64,000 bases of DNA from Actinospineispora spinosispora DSM 44797. GTDB taxonomy: Bacteria; Actinomycetota; Actinomycetes; Mycobacteriales; Pseudonocardiaceae. Position numbers and translations under genes: made by a program. The stretch covers positions 186,001-250,000 of the forward strand of contig NZ_KE386835.1 in assembly GCF_000429025.1 (NCBI RefSeq), read 5' to 3'. Shown piece after piece: positions 1 to 7,865 of the stretch. Below the pieces are notes generated by a model. That model saw nothing but the letters and a program-made list of their open reading frames with translations. It was not told the origin of the DNA and ran no database searches. Within the stretch, counting starts at the first letter, position 1; each line of letters begins with the position of its first letter.

Positions 1-327
1 TGCGACATGCCCAAGGTCGTGTTCTCCCGCACCCTGGAATCGGTCGCGTGGAACTCTCGTCTGGAACGCGGCGACCCCGTCGAGGTGGTGACGAAGCTCA
101 AAGCCGAAACGGACGGCAGGTTAGAGGTTGCGGGCGCGACGCTGGCCGCGCCGATCGTGCGGGCCGGTCTGGTGGACGAGTACCGGATCGTGGTCGCGCC
201 GACCGCTGTGGGCGGTGGCACCCCGTTCTTTCCCTTACTGCCGTCATGGATTTCGCTGCGGCTGGTGGAGAACCGCACCTTCCCGGGTGGCACGGTCCTG
301 CTGCGTTACGAGGCGAAACACGACTGA
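1..327 (+). CDS. Dihydrofolate reductase-family (RibD C-terminal-like) protein, 5' end outside window
   Basis: The frame is open from the first base, so only the C-terminal ~108 residues are present. The segments ATLAAPIVRAGLVDEYRI and VAPTAVGGGTPFF match the last third of the RibD_C/DHFR-like fold, where a glycine-rich NADPH-binding turn is followed by a strand and a helix ending in a hydrophobic core strand (here GGTVLLRYE). Family members reduce pyrimidine or pteridine-like substrates with NADPH, and many actinobacterial paralogs have unknown substrates. The gene lies 6 bp upstream of a VOC-family gene on the same strand, so the two may be co-transcribed. The substrate cannot be inferred. 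Confidence 0.8.
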   Translation, partial: CDMPKVVFSRTLESVAWNSRLERGDPVEVVTKLKAETDGRLEVAGATLAAPIVRAGLVDEYRIVVAPTAVGGGTPFFPLLPSWISLRLVENRTFPGGTVLLRYEAKHD

Positions 328-333
328 TCGGGC

Positions 334-726
334 ATGGACGGGCGGAAATCGGTGGCGCCGCGCTTCTACCCTCGGTTTGTGCCCCTCAGCATCCATAACG
401 TGGTCATCAACTGTGCAGACCCCCGACGGCTGGTCGAGTTCTGGACGCGGGCTCTGGAGATGCACGTACTGGAGGACTACGGCTCGTACATACAGCTCGG
501 ACGTCCGGGGTCGCCGGTGACCCTCGGCCTGCAGCGCGTTCCCGAGCGGCGGGCGGGCACGAACCGCGTCCACGTCGACCTGAACGGAGAGCCCCGGGTG
601 GCCGCGGCGCAACGCCTGGTCGAGCTGGGGGCCACGGTCCTGGGTGAGCAGGGTGCCCCGGGACTCGACCACGTGTGGACCGTGCTCACCGATCCGGAGG
701 GCAACGAGTTCTGTATCACGGGCTGA
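334..726 (+). CDS. VOC (glyoxalase/bleomycin-resistance) superfamily protein
   Basis: A 130-residue single vicinal-oxygen-chelate domain. The opening IHNVVINCADPRRLVEFW (a beta strand, then the ADP..L..FW helix) and the closing VLTDPEGNEFCI are the hallmarks of this fold. Members bind a divalent metal or sequester a small molecule; the DPEGNEFC motif is typical of the actinobacterial glyoxalase-like branch with no assigned substrate. The ATG at 334 lies 6 bp after the upstream stop. A GTG at 379 would begin just before the domain and is an equally plausible start. The product is probably cytosolic, with one half of the active site supplied by a dimer partner. Confidence 0.85.
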   Translation: MDGRKSVAPRFYPRFVPLSIHNVVINCADPRRLVEFWTRALEMHVLEDYGSYIQLGRPGSPVTLGLQRVPERRAGTNRVHVDLNGEPRVAAAQRLVELGATVLGEQGAPGLDHVWTVLTDPEGNEFCITG

Positions 727-848
727 CCTCGGTGGACAACCACGGGTTGTGGCGCGCGGACCCTGCCGTTGTTTGACCGGCCCGTCCGCTGGTTGGTTGC
801 ATCAGCCTCGACCGGCACCGCGAGAGAAACGACGAGGAAACAGCACCC

Positions 849-1394
849 GTGACCGACCACACCTCGACCGGGATACCCGTGTCACAGCTGCATGGTTTCC
901 GCGACAGGGTCGAGCGGGCGATCCGGTTGACGGAGCAGCTCAACGCACGGCCCTACGACGACCAGGACGCGATCCGGGCGACGTGGGCCGAGCTGACCGG
1001 GCAACCCATCGACGAGACCTTCAGGCTGATCCCCCCGGTGTACTCGGACCATGGCATCAACATTCGACTCGGCCGCAACGTCTTCATCAACCAGGGCTGC
1101 CGGCTCAACGACATCGGCGGCATCGAGATCGACGACGACGTGATGATCGGCCCGTCGGTCAGCCTGATCACCTCAGGTCACCCCGTCGATCCGTCGCGGC
1201 GTCGCTCGGGGATCACCGCCGCGCCGATCCGAATCGGGCGAAACGCTTGGATCGGTGCGTCGGCCATGATCCTGCAAGGGGTGACCGTCGGCGCGGACTC
1301 CGTCATCGGAGCCGGGTCGGTCGTCACCCACGACGTACCTCCGGCGACAGTGGCCGTCGGCGCGCCCGCCCGGATGGTCCGGAGAATCGACTGA
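849..1394 (+). CDS. Maltose/galactoside O-acetyltransferase-like (left-handed beta-helix) protein
   Basis: A 181-residue protein with the hexapeptide-repeat pattern of the LacA/Maa/NodL family. The N-terminal helical Mac domain (residues ~15-60) is followed by isoleucine/valine-spaced repeats such as INIRLGRNVFINQGC, IGRNAWIGASAMILQGV and VIGAGSVVTHDVPPATVAVG. The family acetylates a sugar hydroxyl using acetyl-CoA. The catalytic His is expected in the SGHPVD loop (ITSGHPVD here). The start is GTG with a purine-rich GACGAGGAAA upstream. The gene stands alone, with a 120 bp leader and no partner sugar gene, so the acceptor is unknown. Confidence 0.88.
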   Translation: MTDHTSTGIPVSQLHGFRDRVERAIRLTEQLNARPYDDQDAIRATWAELTGQPIDETFRLIPPVYSDHGINIRLGRNVFINQGCRLNDIGGIEIDDDVMIGPSVSLITSGHPVDPSRRRSGITAAPIRIGRNAWIGASAMILQGVTVGADSVIGAGSVVTHDVPPATVAVGAPARMVRRID

Positions 1395-1442
1395 GCAGTC
1401 ACACCGCCGGCCCTGGTTCCGTCGGCCACGTGACGAAACCTC

Positions 1443-2057
1443 CTAGTCGAGCGTGCGGATCCAGAGAGCGAACCGCTCACAGCCGTCCAGACGATCTCGG
1501 ATGGCGTCGGCCGCGGCATCGGGATCGCCAGACCGGAAGGTCTCGATGAGGTTGTAGTTCGCTTCCGCACCTTCGTTCAGCTCGGACGGATGGATTCCCA
1601 GGCGGTGGTAGTGAGCTCCGAAGTGTGCGGTCACCCGTTGCATCAGCGGCAGCACGGTGGCGGCTTCCAGGTGCGCGGCGCCAGGTATCACCAGCCCTCC
1701 ATAGAGAGAGTCGAACAGGTCATTGGTCTCGGACGGTCCCAGCCGGTTGCCGGCGATCAGGTCCGCGATGCGTTCCAGCCGCCCTATCGCGTCGGTCCCG
1801 AGTCTGACGACCGATCGTCGGGCGAGAGCTGGTTCCATACGCCGCAAGAGCCCGAACAGCGCTCGAATATCGTCCGGCTCCAGCGGCCCAGCGATCGACG
1901 AGAACGCGGCGGCGTGGGTTCGCCGGCCACCGGATATGTCGGTCCGAGAGCCGTGCCGGAGTTCAGCGCCCACCGAGCGGATGGTGCCGCGCTCGGGGGC
2001 GCCGGGACCGGACACGCTGCTCCGGACCAACCGCAGAGTCATCGTCCCCCACGTCAT
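1443..2057 (-). CDS. FCD-domain (FadR-like) regulator fragment without a recognisable winged helix
   Basis: The C-terminal ~135 residues look like an FCD ligand-binding domain. They start at PDDIRALFGLLRRMEPALA, the usual helix 1 of the domain, and end with the GDPDAAADAIRDRLD helix. FCD proteins are normally GntR regulators with an N-terminal winged helix. Here the preceding ~60 residues (from ATG 2057) are Arg/Ser-rich and show no helix-turn-helix. The frame also runs to a TTG at 2177, but that extension does not look coding. This may be a degenerate regulator or an effector-only protein. The convincing palindrome at 2159-2172 upstream suggests an operator nearby. Confidence is moderate for FCD and low for regulator function. 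Confidence 0.55.
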   Translation of the reverse strand: MTWGTMTLRLVRSSVSGPGAPERGTIRSVGAELRHGSRTDISGGRRTHAAAFSSIAGPLEPDDIRALFGLLRRMEPALARRSVVRLGTDAIGRLERIADLIAGNRLGPSETNDLFDSLYGGLVIPGAAHLEAATVLPLMQRVTAHFGAHYHRLGIHPSELNEGAEANYNLIETFRSGDPDAAADAIRDRLDGCERFALWIRTLD

Positions 2058-2158
2058 CGCTCGAAGTACCGAACGGCCCACCGGACCCCGAGGTGAACTC
2101 GGCCGTTCAAGCCAACTTATGAGGTCCTCGCTGCTCCCGAAAGCGATACCGATGGTCC

Positions 2159-2172
2159 GTGTTGCGCAACAC
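2159..2172. promoter_or_regulatory. Perfect 14-bp palindrome, possible operator
   Basis: GTGTTGCGCAACAC is an exact palindrome about 100 bp upstream of the ATG of the FCD protein. A second related element, AGTTGTGCGCAC, follows at 2180-2191. Position and symmetry suit binding of a dimeric regulator, possibly autoregulation. The cognate regulator is an inference. Confidence 0.4.
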
Positions 2173-2225
2173 AACAACAGTTGTGCGCACTACTCACCGC
2201 TTCGAACGCAAGGCGGCGCCCCGCC

Positions 2226-2939
2226 TCAGCCCGCCAGCAGCGGCGCCTGGTCGTCCTGCTCCCGCTTGGCCTGCGCCCTGCGGAAGATGACGTCCAGCTG
2301 GTCGGGGTCGCCGCTCTTCGGCTCGGCCGAGGGTTCCGCCGGAGGCTCGCCGGACCCGGCCCCCACACTTCCGGGGTCCTCCGAGGTCAGCTGTGCCAGC
2401 CGTCCCCTGGTCTCGGGGTACACCAGGAGGCCGGCTCGTAAGACGCTGGACCGAGGGTCGTAGGGGCCGAAGTCGAAGTCCTCGAACGGGGCGAGCGTCG
2501 GTTCGGCCACCTCGTCGTTCAACTCGCGGAGTCGACGCCACGCCGATTCGAGCACCGGTTGCGCCTCGCGCTTCGCCTGCTCGGCCCGCACGGCCGCGCG
2601 GACCAGGATCGCGGCACTGCACGTGATCGCGTGCAGTTCGCCGAACGAGTCCGCCGCTGTCGACGCCAGCCCTCGGTACTCGTCGAGGGCCGTCTCGTAG
2701 TCGGCGGTGGCGGCGTTCAGCTGTTCCTCCCGGATTCGCCGCGCCTCGTTGGCCGACCAGATCGCCTCCTGCCTGGCCAGTTCGGCCGACAGCTCCTCGT
2801 GACGGCGTGTGGCGGTGGCGTCGTGCTGGGTCAGGTCGGTTCGGAGCTGTTCGAGCCGCTCGATCGAACCGTCGGGGAAATCGGGGCTCGCCGAGTCGAC
2901 GTTGCTCTCGACGATGGGTTCTGCTTGCGACGTGTTCAT
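2226..2939 (-). CDS. Hypothetical helical (coiled-coil) protein
   Basis: A 237-residue protein rich in Glu, Arg, Gln and Ala, without signal peptide or membrane segment. Residues ~25-150 show heptad-like spacing typical of a coiled coil (for example SIERLEQLRTDLTQHD and RHEELSAELARQEAIWSANE). The C-terminal third is Pro/Glu-rich and probably disordered. The start ATG at 2939 has weak SD-like purines upstream. I do not recognise the family. It is codirectional with the membrane protein at 3157-3780, with a 217 bp gap between them, so it may be a partner, but nothing in the sequence assigns a role. Confidence 0.65.
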   Translation of the reverse strand: MNTSQAEPIVESNVDSASPDFPDGSIERLEQLRTDLTQHDATATRRHEELSAELARQEAIWSANEARRIREEQLNAATADYETALDEYRGLASTAADSFGELHAITCSAAILVRAAVRAEQAKREAQPVLESAWRRLRELNDEVAEPTLAPFEDFDFGPYDPRSSVLRAGLLVYPETRGRLAQLTSEDPGSVGAGSGEPPAEPSAEPKSGDPDQLDVIFRRAQAKREQDDQAPLLAG

Positions 2940-3156
2940 GATCTTCCTTCGGTCAGTACCACGGGGGCGTCTTCGGCGCGCGCCTGACCCGGAGCCCGAG
3001 AGGGGAGCCTGTGGGTAAAGCCGGATGGCAGAGGTGAACGCCGATCTCGTCGTGCATTCGTGCCTGTTGCATGCGGCCCGAGGGCGTCGTGCTCAACCGG
3101 TGCCGCGCCGTCATCCAGCGGGTTCACCCCGTCGGAGATGCGCTGGCTGCCGACGC

Positions 3157-3780
3157 CTAGCGGGTCGCGAACACCCTCGGCGGGCCACGGCGCGGCCCGA
3201 CCGGGCCGTTGTGCAGACGCTGGGCCACGAGGAGCGCAGCCGTCGTCAGCTCCGGGCTCGGGGTGACCGCGACGAACTGCCGATCCGAGCGCCTCGGCAT
3301 CAGGACCATGAGCAGGCGAGGCACCCTCGGTGTGTGCGACAGCAGCCTAAGCGCGAGCTCGGCCGAGCGGTGCGCACCCAGGACGAGGACCACGAGCAGT
3401 GCCGTCGTCAGGGTGTGTGCGAGGACCAGACCACAGCTCAGCCCCAGGATGTGTTGCTGCGACGAGTGCTCGGTGATCGGGTCGAAATGGTTGCTCACCG
3501 ACACGCTCAACGCCAGGTGCATACCGAACTGGCCGATGCCGAGCAGCGCGGCGGCCCCGGCGGCTCCGCGACAGGTGCGACCCGCGACGCGGCGCGCGGC
3601 GAGAGTCGTGGCGACGCCGAACGTGGTCGCCATCAGGAGCGGGAGGGACTCGACCGCACCGCCACCGCCACCGAGGACGTGCGCCGCCACCCCGAGCACG
3701 ATCGTGCCCGCCGCCAGCACCACCGGAGACCGGTGCAGCGGGAGTCCGCGTCGGGTGACGATGGTCACGCCGCCAGACAC
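3157..3780 (-). CDS. Hypothetical integral membrane protein
   Basis: A 207-residue protein with about five hydrophobic helices: SPVVLAAGTIVLGVAAHVL, ESLPLLMATTFGVATTLAA, GAAALLGIGQFGMHLALSV, GLSCGLVLAHTLTTALLVVL and a weaker C-terminal one. Several His residues sit at or near the helix ends (VAAHVLG, FGMHLAL, LAHTLTT). That pattern is seen in small actinobacterial membrane proteins near copper or cytochrome-related genes, but no such neighbours are present here. The start is GTG. The family name is not recognised and the role is unknown. Confidence 0.65.
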   Translation of the reverse strand: MSGGVTIVTRRGLPLHRSPVVLAAGTIVLGVAAHVLGGGGGAVESLPLLMATTFGVATTLAARRVAGRTCRGAAGAAALLGIGQFGMHLALSVSVSNHFDPITEHSSQQHILGLSCGLVLAHTLTTALLVVLVLGAHRSAELALRLLSHTPRVPRLLMVLMPRRSDRQFVAVTPSPELTTAALLVAQRLHNGPVGPRRGPPRVFATR

Positions 3781-3843
3781 TAGCGGCGGGCCCTCCCATA
3801 CTCCCCAGCGGCCCCCGGAGTCCCATCGACGCGCGCGTCAGCG

Positions 3844-3913
3844 ACTTCGCAGAGCGTCCCGCTGCGTCGCAGACGCTGCAGTGTCTGCGGCGCGACAGCT
3901 GGGCCTGCGAGGT
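3844..3913. repeat. Extragenic inverted repeat, TCGCAGA-word family
   Basis: An imperfect ~70-nt inverted repeat between the stop of the DinB-like gene (3921) and the start of the membrane protein gene. Each arm carries two related copies of one word (ACTTCGCAGAGCG and TGCGTCGCAGACGC on the left). The sequence is related to elements at 59967-60038 and 29886-29959. It lies at a gene 3' end and probably serves as a terminator without a T-tract. Confidence 0.6.
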
Positions 3914-3920
3914 GGCGGCG

Positions 3921-4409
3921 TCAGCGGCCGGTGGCGCCGTCGATGAGTTCTCGCAGGATGTCGGCGTGGCCCGCGTGGCGGCCGGTCTCCTCGATCATGT
4001 GGGTCAGCGTCCAGCGCAGGCTGGGCGCCGCGCCGGGGCGGCCTCCCGGGCGTGGTCCGGGACCGGCAAGGTCGGGGCAGGCACGGATCGTCTCGTTCGC
4101 GCGGGCCGTGGTCCGGCGGTAGGCGCCCACGACGTCGTCGACGCTCTCGTCCGCGTCCGGGCGGAACGTCGCCTCCCAGTCGGTGACCGGCTCGCCCAGC
4201 AGCCAATGGCGTTCGACCTGGGTGAGGTGCTTGACCAGGCCCAACAGGTTAGTTCCCGACTTCACACCGGGCGTGCGGACCTCCGGTTCCGGGACTCCGT
4301 CCACCTTGGCGATCACCGAGGCGCGCAGGTACTCGAGAAAGCCGAGCAGCACGTCCTTCTCACCGGGCCCGGCCTTCGGCGGGCCGGCGTCGCGGCGCTG
4401 TCGTGGCAT
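3921..4409 (-). CDS. DinB/DUF664-family protein (putative thiol-dependent S-transferase fold)
   Basis: A 162-residue four-helix DinB-like protein. The metal-ligand His residues are visible in HLTQVERHWLLGE (helix 2) and THMIEETGRHAGHADILRE (helix 4), which matches the DUF664 branch common in actinobacteria. Relatives are mycothiol- or bacillithiol-dependent enzymes, but most DUF664 proteins have no proven reaction. I start at the ATG at 4409 (MPRQRRDAG). The frame continues upstream to 4502, but that part has the composition of a leader. The gene diverges from the dikinase operon at 4600, with the promoter/operator at 4523-4559 between them. Confidence 0.8.
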   Translation of the reverse strand: MPRQRRDAGPPKAGPGEKDVLLGFLEYLRASVIAKVDGVPEPEVRTPGVKSGTNLLGLVKHLTQVERHWLLGEPVTDWEATFRPDADESVDDVVGAYRRTTARANETIRACPDLAGPGPRPGGRPGAAPSLRWTLTHMIEETGRHAGHADILRELIDGATGR

Positions 4410-4522
4410 GTTCGTCCTCTCGGGTCGACGAGGCTGGCACAGGACCACCGTCACCTCCGGCTGCTCGCGAGCGCACGGGAATTTGCTGGATCGGCAAGAC
4501 ACCCCGACGGCATGCGCTCAGC

Positions 4523-4559
4523 TTGACTTGTGAGACGAAACATCGATAGCGTCGCACAT
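4523..4559 (+). promoter_or_regulatory. Promoter with inverted-repeat operator for the dikinase operon
   Basis: TTGACT (4523-4528) and TAGCGT (4547-4552) are spaced 18 bp, a plausible sigma-70-type promoter 48 bp before the dikinase ATG. Over the same region the half-site TTGTGAGACG (4528-4537) is mirrored by CGTCGCACAT (4550-4559) with a 12-nt spacer. The element matches 31 of 36 bases of the mce promoter at 9264-9299, including 17 consecutive identical bases. Binding by the TetR protein encoded at 8608-9204 is an inference. Confidence 0.7.
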
Positions 4560-4599
4560 CTAAGCGGGCTGCATCGTCGCCGCCAGGGGAAGGTCCGAT

Positions 4600-7305
4600 A
4601 TGACTTACACCGTCGCATTTCGTGACGCCCAGTGTTCCGAACCGGCATTGACCGGCGGAAAGGGCGCCAATCTGGGACGTCTCTCAGCGCGCGGCTTCGC
4701 GGTTCCCCCTGGATTCGTCGTGACCACCACCGCGTATCTCGACTTCATCGACTCCAGCGGACTGGCATCGACCATCGCCGACCTCGCCCGGGGAATCGAC
4801 TACGCCGACGTGGAGGCTCTCGACCGGACGAGCGAGAAAATCCGCGAACAGATCACCACCTCGGCGGTGCCCGAGCAGATCAGCGGCCAGGTACTGACCG
4901 GCTACGCCGCATTCGGAGATTCGCCCTCCGTCGCGGTCCGTTCCTCCGGGACGGCCGAGGACCTCGAGGAGACCTCGTTCGCCGGCCAGCACGACACCTT
5001 TCTCGACATTCAGGGCGCGGACGCTGTCCTTGATGCTGTGAGTCGCTGCTGGGCGTCGATGTGGACGTCGCGGGCGCTGGCGTATCGACAGAAGAACGGC
5101 ATCGACCACAGCACGATCGGTATCGCGGTGGTCGTCCAGCGAATGGTGGAGTCGGAGATTTCCGGAGTCCTGTTCACCGCCAACCCGATCAGCGGCGCGA
5201 CCGGCGAGATGGTGGTCAACGCGAGCTGGGGGCTCGGTGAGGCGATCGTCGGCGGCATCGTCACGCCCGACGAGTACGTCCTGAGCGCCGACACCCTGGA
5301 GACGCTCGACAGCACGGTCGCCAGAAAGACGGTCCGGGTCGTCCGTGCCCCGTCCGGCCAGGGAACCGTCGTCGAGGAGATTCCACCGGCCGACCAGGAA
5401 CGGGGCACGCTGTCGCCTGCGCAGCTGGTCGAGCTGGGCACGCTCGGACGCCGGGTCCAGGAGTACTACGACGATCTTCCGCAGGACATCGAGTGGGCGT
5501 ACGCCGACGGGGAGTTCCAGCTGCTGCAGTCCCGCGAGGTGACCGGAGCGACGCTCTCCTGGGACAGCGACCTCGACGACTTCGCGGCGGTCGGGCGGGC
5601 CGATCGGGACACCGTGTGGACGCGGGAATGGGCCAACTCGGTGTTCCCGGGAGCGGTGACGCCGCTGTTCTACTCGATTCGGCACGAGATGGGCTCCCGG
5701 ATGCACCGGAAGCTGGAAACCCTGTGGGGATTCGACGACGTCGCCGAGATGCGAGTGCTCAAGTACCACCGAGGACGCATCTACTACAACTCACGGATCG
5801 ATTACCGCAACATCGCCCGATCGTTGCCGCCCAGCATGCGGGCGCCGGAACTGCTCGTCAATGTTCCGGCCTCGTGGCGGACGGCGATCGGGAACGAACC
5901 GTGGTCCTGGTCGACACTGCCGAAGCTGTTCGCCCGGATCAAGCTGCTGAGCCCGGACAACGGGCCGTATTCCTGTTGGCGCCACATCTATGAGCAGCTG
6001 GAGAATAGAACGGCCGAGGCCGACGGTCAGCCCGTCGAGAAGATCCGAGCGATGTCCGACCGTGAGCTGACCCGTTATCTGGACAGCCGGATTCAGGCGA
6101 TGTCCGATTGGGTCGGCGACCTGTGGACACCGTTCTACCTGTACACGCCGATGGCCATGTCGACCCTGATGACGATGCTGAAGAACTGGTACACCGGCAC
6201 CAATCCGTGGATTCTGAACGACCTCATCACCGGACTCGACACACCGACCATCACGCTGACCGAGAACCTGGAACTGTGGGAGCTCGCCGTACTGGTCCGG
6301 GACGACGCGGAGCTACGTGCGCTGTTCGACGAGCACCCCGGCCGGGCGTTCTTCGACGAGGTCGGACGACATCCCGCCGGCGCCGCGTTCGCCGAGGCCT
6401 ACGCCACCTTCATCGGCAAGCACGGCCACCGAGGACATCCGGATCGGGACATGTACGGCAGTCGGCGGATCGAGGACCCGGGAGTCGACTACGGGACGAT
6501 CCGCTCGCTCATCACCGCGAGAACCCTGCCCGACGCCGCCGGTGACCTGGTCGAACGTCGACGGAGAGCCACCGAGGAGGTCATCGCCTCGATCAGGTCG
6601 CAGCCGCTGGCCTCGCTCAAGGTCGAGGCGTTCACGATCGTGCACTCGTGGCTGCTGCGCTTCTTCCAGATGCGCGACGACGAACGACATTTCAGCGACC
6701 GCATCACCTTCTCCAAGAAGCGGGCGATCACCGAGGTCGGCAGGCGACTGGTCGAACGCGGGGTGCTGGACGGCGACGACTTCTACTTCCTGTCGAAGAA
6801 CGAGCTGCTCGCGCTGCTCGACGGCCGGGGCAACCGGCGTCTGGCGCGGCGCAAGATCACCGCGCGGCGGCGCAACTGGGAGACCGTCAGAGCCGGCGCG
6901 GACCGACCCTCGGGCTACCTGGTCGGCGACACCCCCACCGAGCTGGACGCGCCACCGGTCACCGACGGCGGCGGCGACGTGCTGCGCGGGGCGCCGACCA
7001 GCAGGGGCGACGCCGTCGGCATCGCCAGGGTCGTGACCGACCAACGTGAGCTGGGCCGGGTCCAGCAGGGCGACATCCTGATCGCGTCGGCCACCGATCC
7101 CGGGTGGACGCCGGTGTTCCTGGTGATCTCCGGGCTGGTCCTGGAAACCGGCGGCATGCTCGCGCACGGCTCGTGCATCTCCCGGGAGTACGGAATCCCC
7201 GCCGTCGTCGTGCCCGGGGCGCTGCACACCATCCCGGACGGCAGCACGATCTCGGTCAACGGCGACACCGGTGAGGTCCGAATTCTGGAGATGGCGACCC
7301 GATGA
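4600..7305 (+). CDS. PEP-synthase/rifampicin-phosphotransferase-like dikinase
   Basis: A 901-residue three-domain dikinase. Residues ~1-320 form the ATP-grasp PPDK_N domain (GGKGANLGRL with Lys21; AVRSSGTAEDL with Arg114; LLQSREVT closing the domain, where Glu-Val replaces the usual Pro-Ile). Residues ~330-780 form a substrate-binding region like that of rifampicin phosphotransferase (RPH). The C-terminal swivelling domain carries the phospho-accepting His856 in GGMLAHGSCISREYGIPAVV. RPH-type enzymes convert ATP plus an alcohol to phospho-alcohol, AMP and phosphate; PEP synthase uses pyruvate. The unusual middle domain argues against housekeeping PpsA. The SD AGGGGAAGG precedes the ATG. The gene overlaps the HD gene by 4 bp and shares a promoter motif with the mce operon, suggesting phosphorylation of an imported lipid or alcohol. 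The substrate is unknown. Confidence 0.85.
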   Translation: MTYTVAFRDAQCSEPALTGGKGANLGRLSARGFAVPPGFVVTTTAYLDFIDSSGLASTIADLARGIDYADVEALDRTSEKIREQITTSAVPEQISGQVLTGYAAFGDSPSVAVRSSGTAEDLEETSFAGQHDTFLDIQGADAVLDAVSRCWASMWTSRALAYRQKNGIDHSTIGIAVVVQRMVESEISGVLFTANPISGATGEMVVNASWGLGEAIVGGIVTPDEYVLSADTLETLDSTVARKTVRVVRAPSGQGTVVEEIPPADQERGTLSPAQLVELGTLGRRVQEYYDDLPQDIEWAYADGEFQLLQSREVTGATLSWDSDLDDFAAVGRADRDTVWTREWANSVFPGAVTPLFYSIRHEMGSRMHRKLETLWGFDDVAEMRVLKYHRGRIYYNSRIDYRNIARSLPPSMRAPELLVNVPASWRTAIGNEPWSWSTLPKLFARIKLLSPDNGPYSCWRHIYEQLENRTAEADGQPVEKIRAMSDRELTRYLDSRIQAMSDWVGDLWTPFYLYTPMAMSTLMTMLKNWYTGTNPWILNDLITGLDTPTITLTENLELWELAVLVRDDAELRALFDEHPGRAFFDEVGRHPAGAAFAEAYATFIGKHGHRGHPDRDMYGSRRIEDPGVDYGTIRSLITARTLPDAAGDLVERRRRATEEVIASIRSQPLASLKVEAFTIVHSWLLRFFQMRDDERHFSDRITFSKKRAITEVGRRLVERGVLDGDDFYFLSKNELLALLDGRGNRRLARRKITARRRNWETVRAGADRPSGYLVGDTPTELDAPPVTDGGGDVLRGAPTSRGDAVGIARVVTDQRELGRVQQGDILIASATDPGWTPVFLVISGLVLETGGMLAHGSCISREYGIPAVVVPGALHTIPDGSTISVNGDTGEVRILEMATR

Positions 7306-7865
7306 CCTCGTACACACCCGAGACCGACATCGTGACCTGGGCCTACGATGTCGCACGTGATCATCTCGCCGAGCCGCTGCCGCGCCGCTGGACGCACGTG
7401 CGGGGTGTCGTCGAGCTGGCCCGCGAGGTCGCCCCGGTCGTCGCCGACGATCCGGACATGCTCATCGCGGCGGCCGCGCTGCACGACATCGGCTGGTCCC
7501 CGGCGATCCGACGTTCGACGCTGCCCGCGCTGGACGCCGCCCGCAGGCTCGAACAGCTCGACGCACCGGCCCGCCTCGTCGGGCTCGTGGCCAACTACGA
7601 CTTCGCCAGCCTCGAAGCGCGCTACCGGGGCCTCGCCGAGGAGCACGCCCGCTACGCCGACGAACGCACCCCGACCCGCGACGCGCTCTGGTACTGCGAC
7701 CTGCGGGTCGGCCCGGACGGTCAGCGGATGACCGTGTCCGAGCGGTTCGCCGAGCTGTTCGTCCGCTACGCCGCCGACACCGTGGGCAAGGAATGGTTCG
7801 CCGAGGCCGAACCGGAGCTGCGAGCCGCCTGCGACCGGACCGACGCATTGCTGACCGCGACGTGA
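7302..7865 (+). CDS. HD-domain metal-dependent hydrolase
   Basis: A 187-residue HD-superfamily protein. The metal ligands are His32 (RRWTHVRGV) and the His61-Asp62 pair in AALHDIGWSP. HD proteins hydrolyse phosphate esters or nucleotides, and small stand-alone members are usually of unknown substrate. The gene overlaps the dikinase stop by ATGA and the phosphatase start by GTGA, so the three are translationally coupled. Placed between a dikinase and a phosphatase, it could act on the same phosphorylated metabolite. That is an inference from context only. Confidence 0.85.
   Translation: MTSYTPETDIVTWAYDVARDHLAEPLPRRWTHVRGVVELAREVAPVVADDPDMLIAAAALHDIGWSPAIRRSTLPALDAARRLEQLDAPARLVGLVANYDFASLEARYRGLAEEHARYADERTPTRDALWYCDLRVGPDGQRMTVSERFAELFVRYAADTVGKEWFAEAEPELRAACDRTDALLTAT

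Noticed and set aside
2936..3127. 63-residue minus-strand frame ending in an ATGA overlap with the coiled-coil gene
   Set aside because: Third-base G/C bias is weak, it has no recognisable motif, and the composition is basic/Pro-rich as expected from an antisense reading; the overlap can arise by chance.
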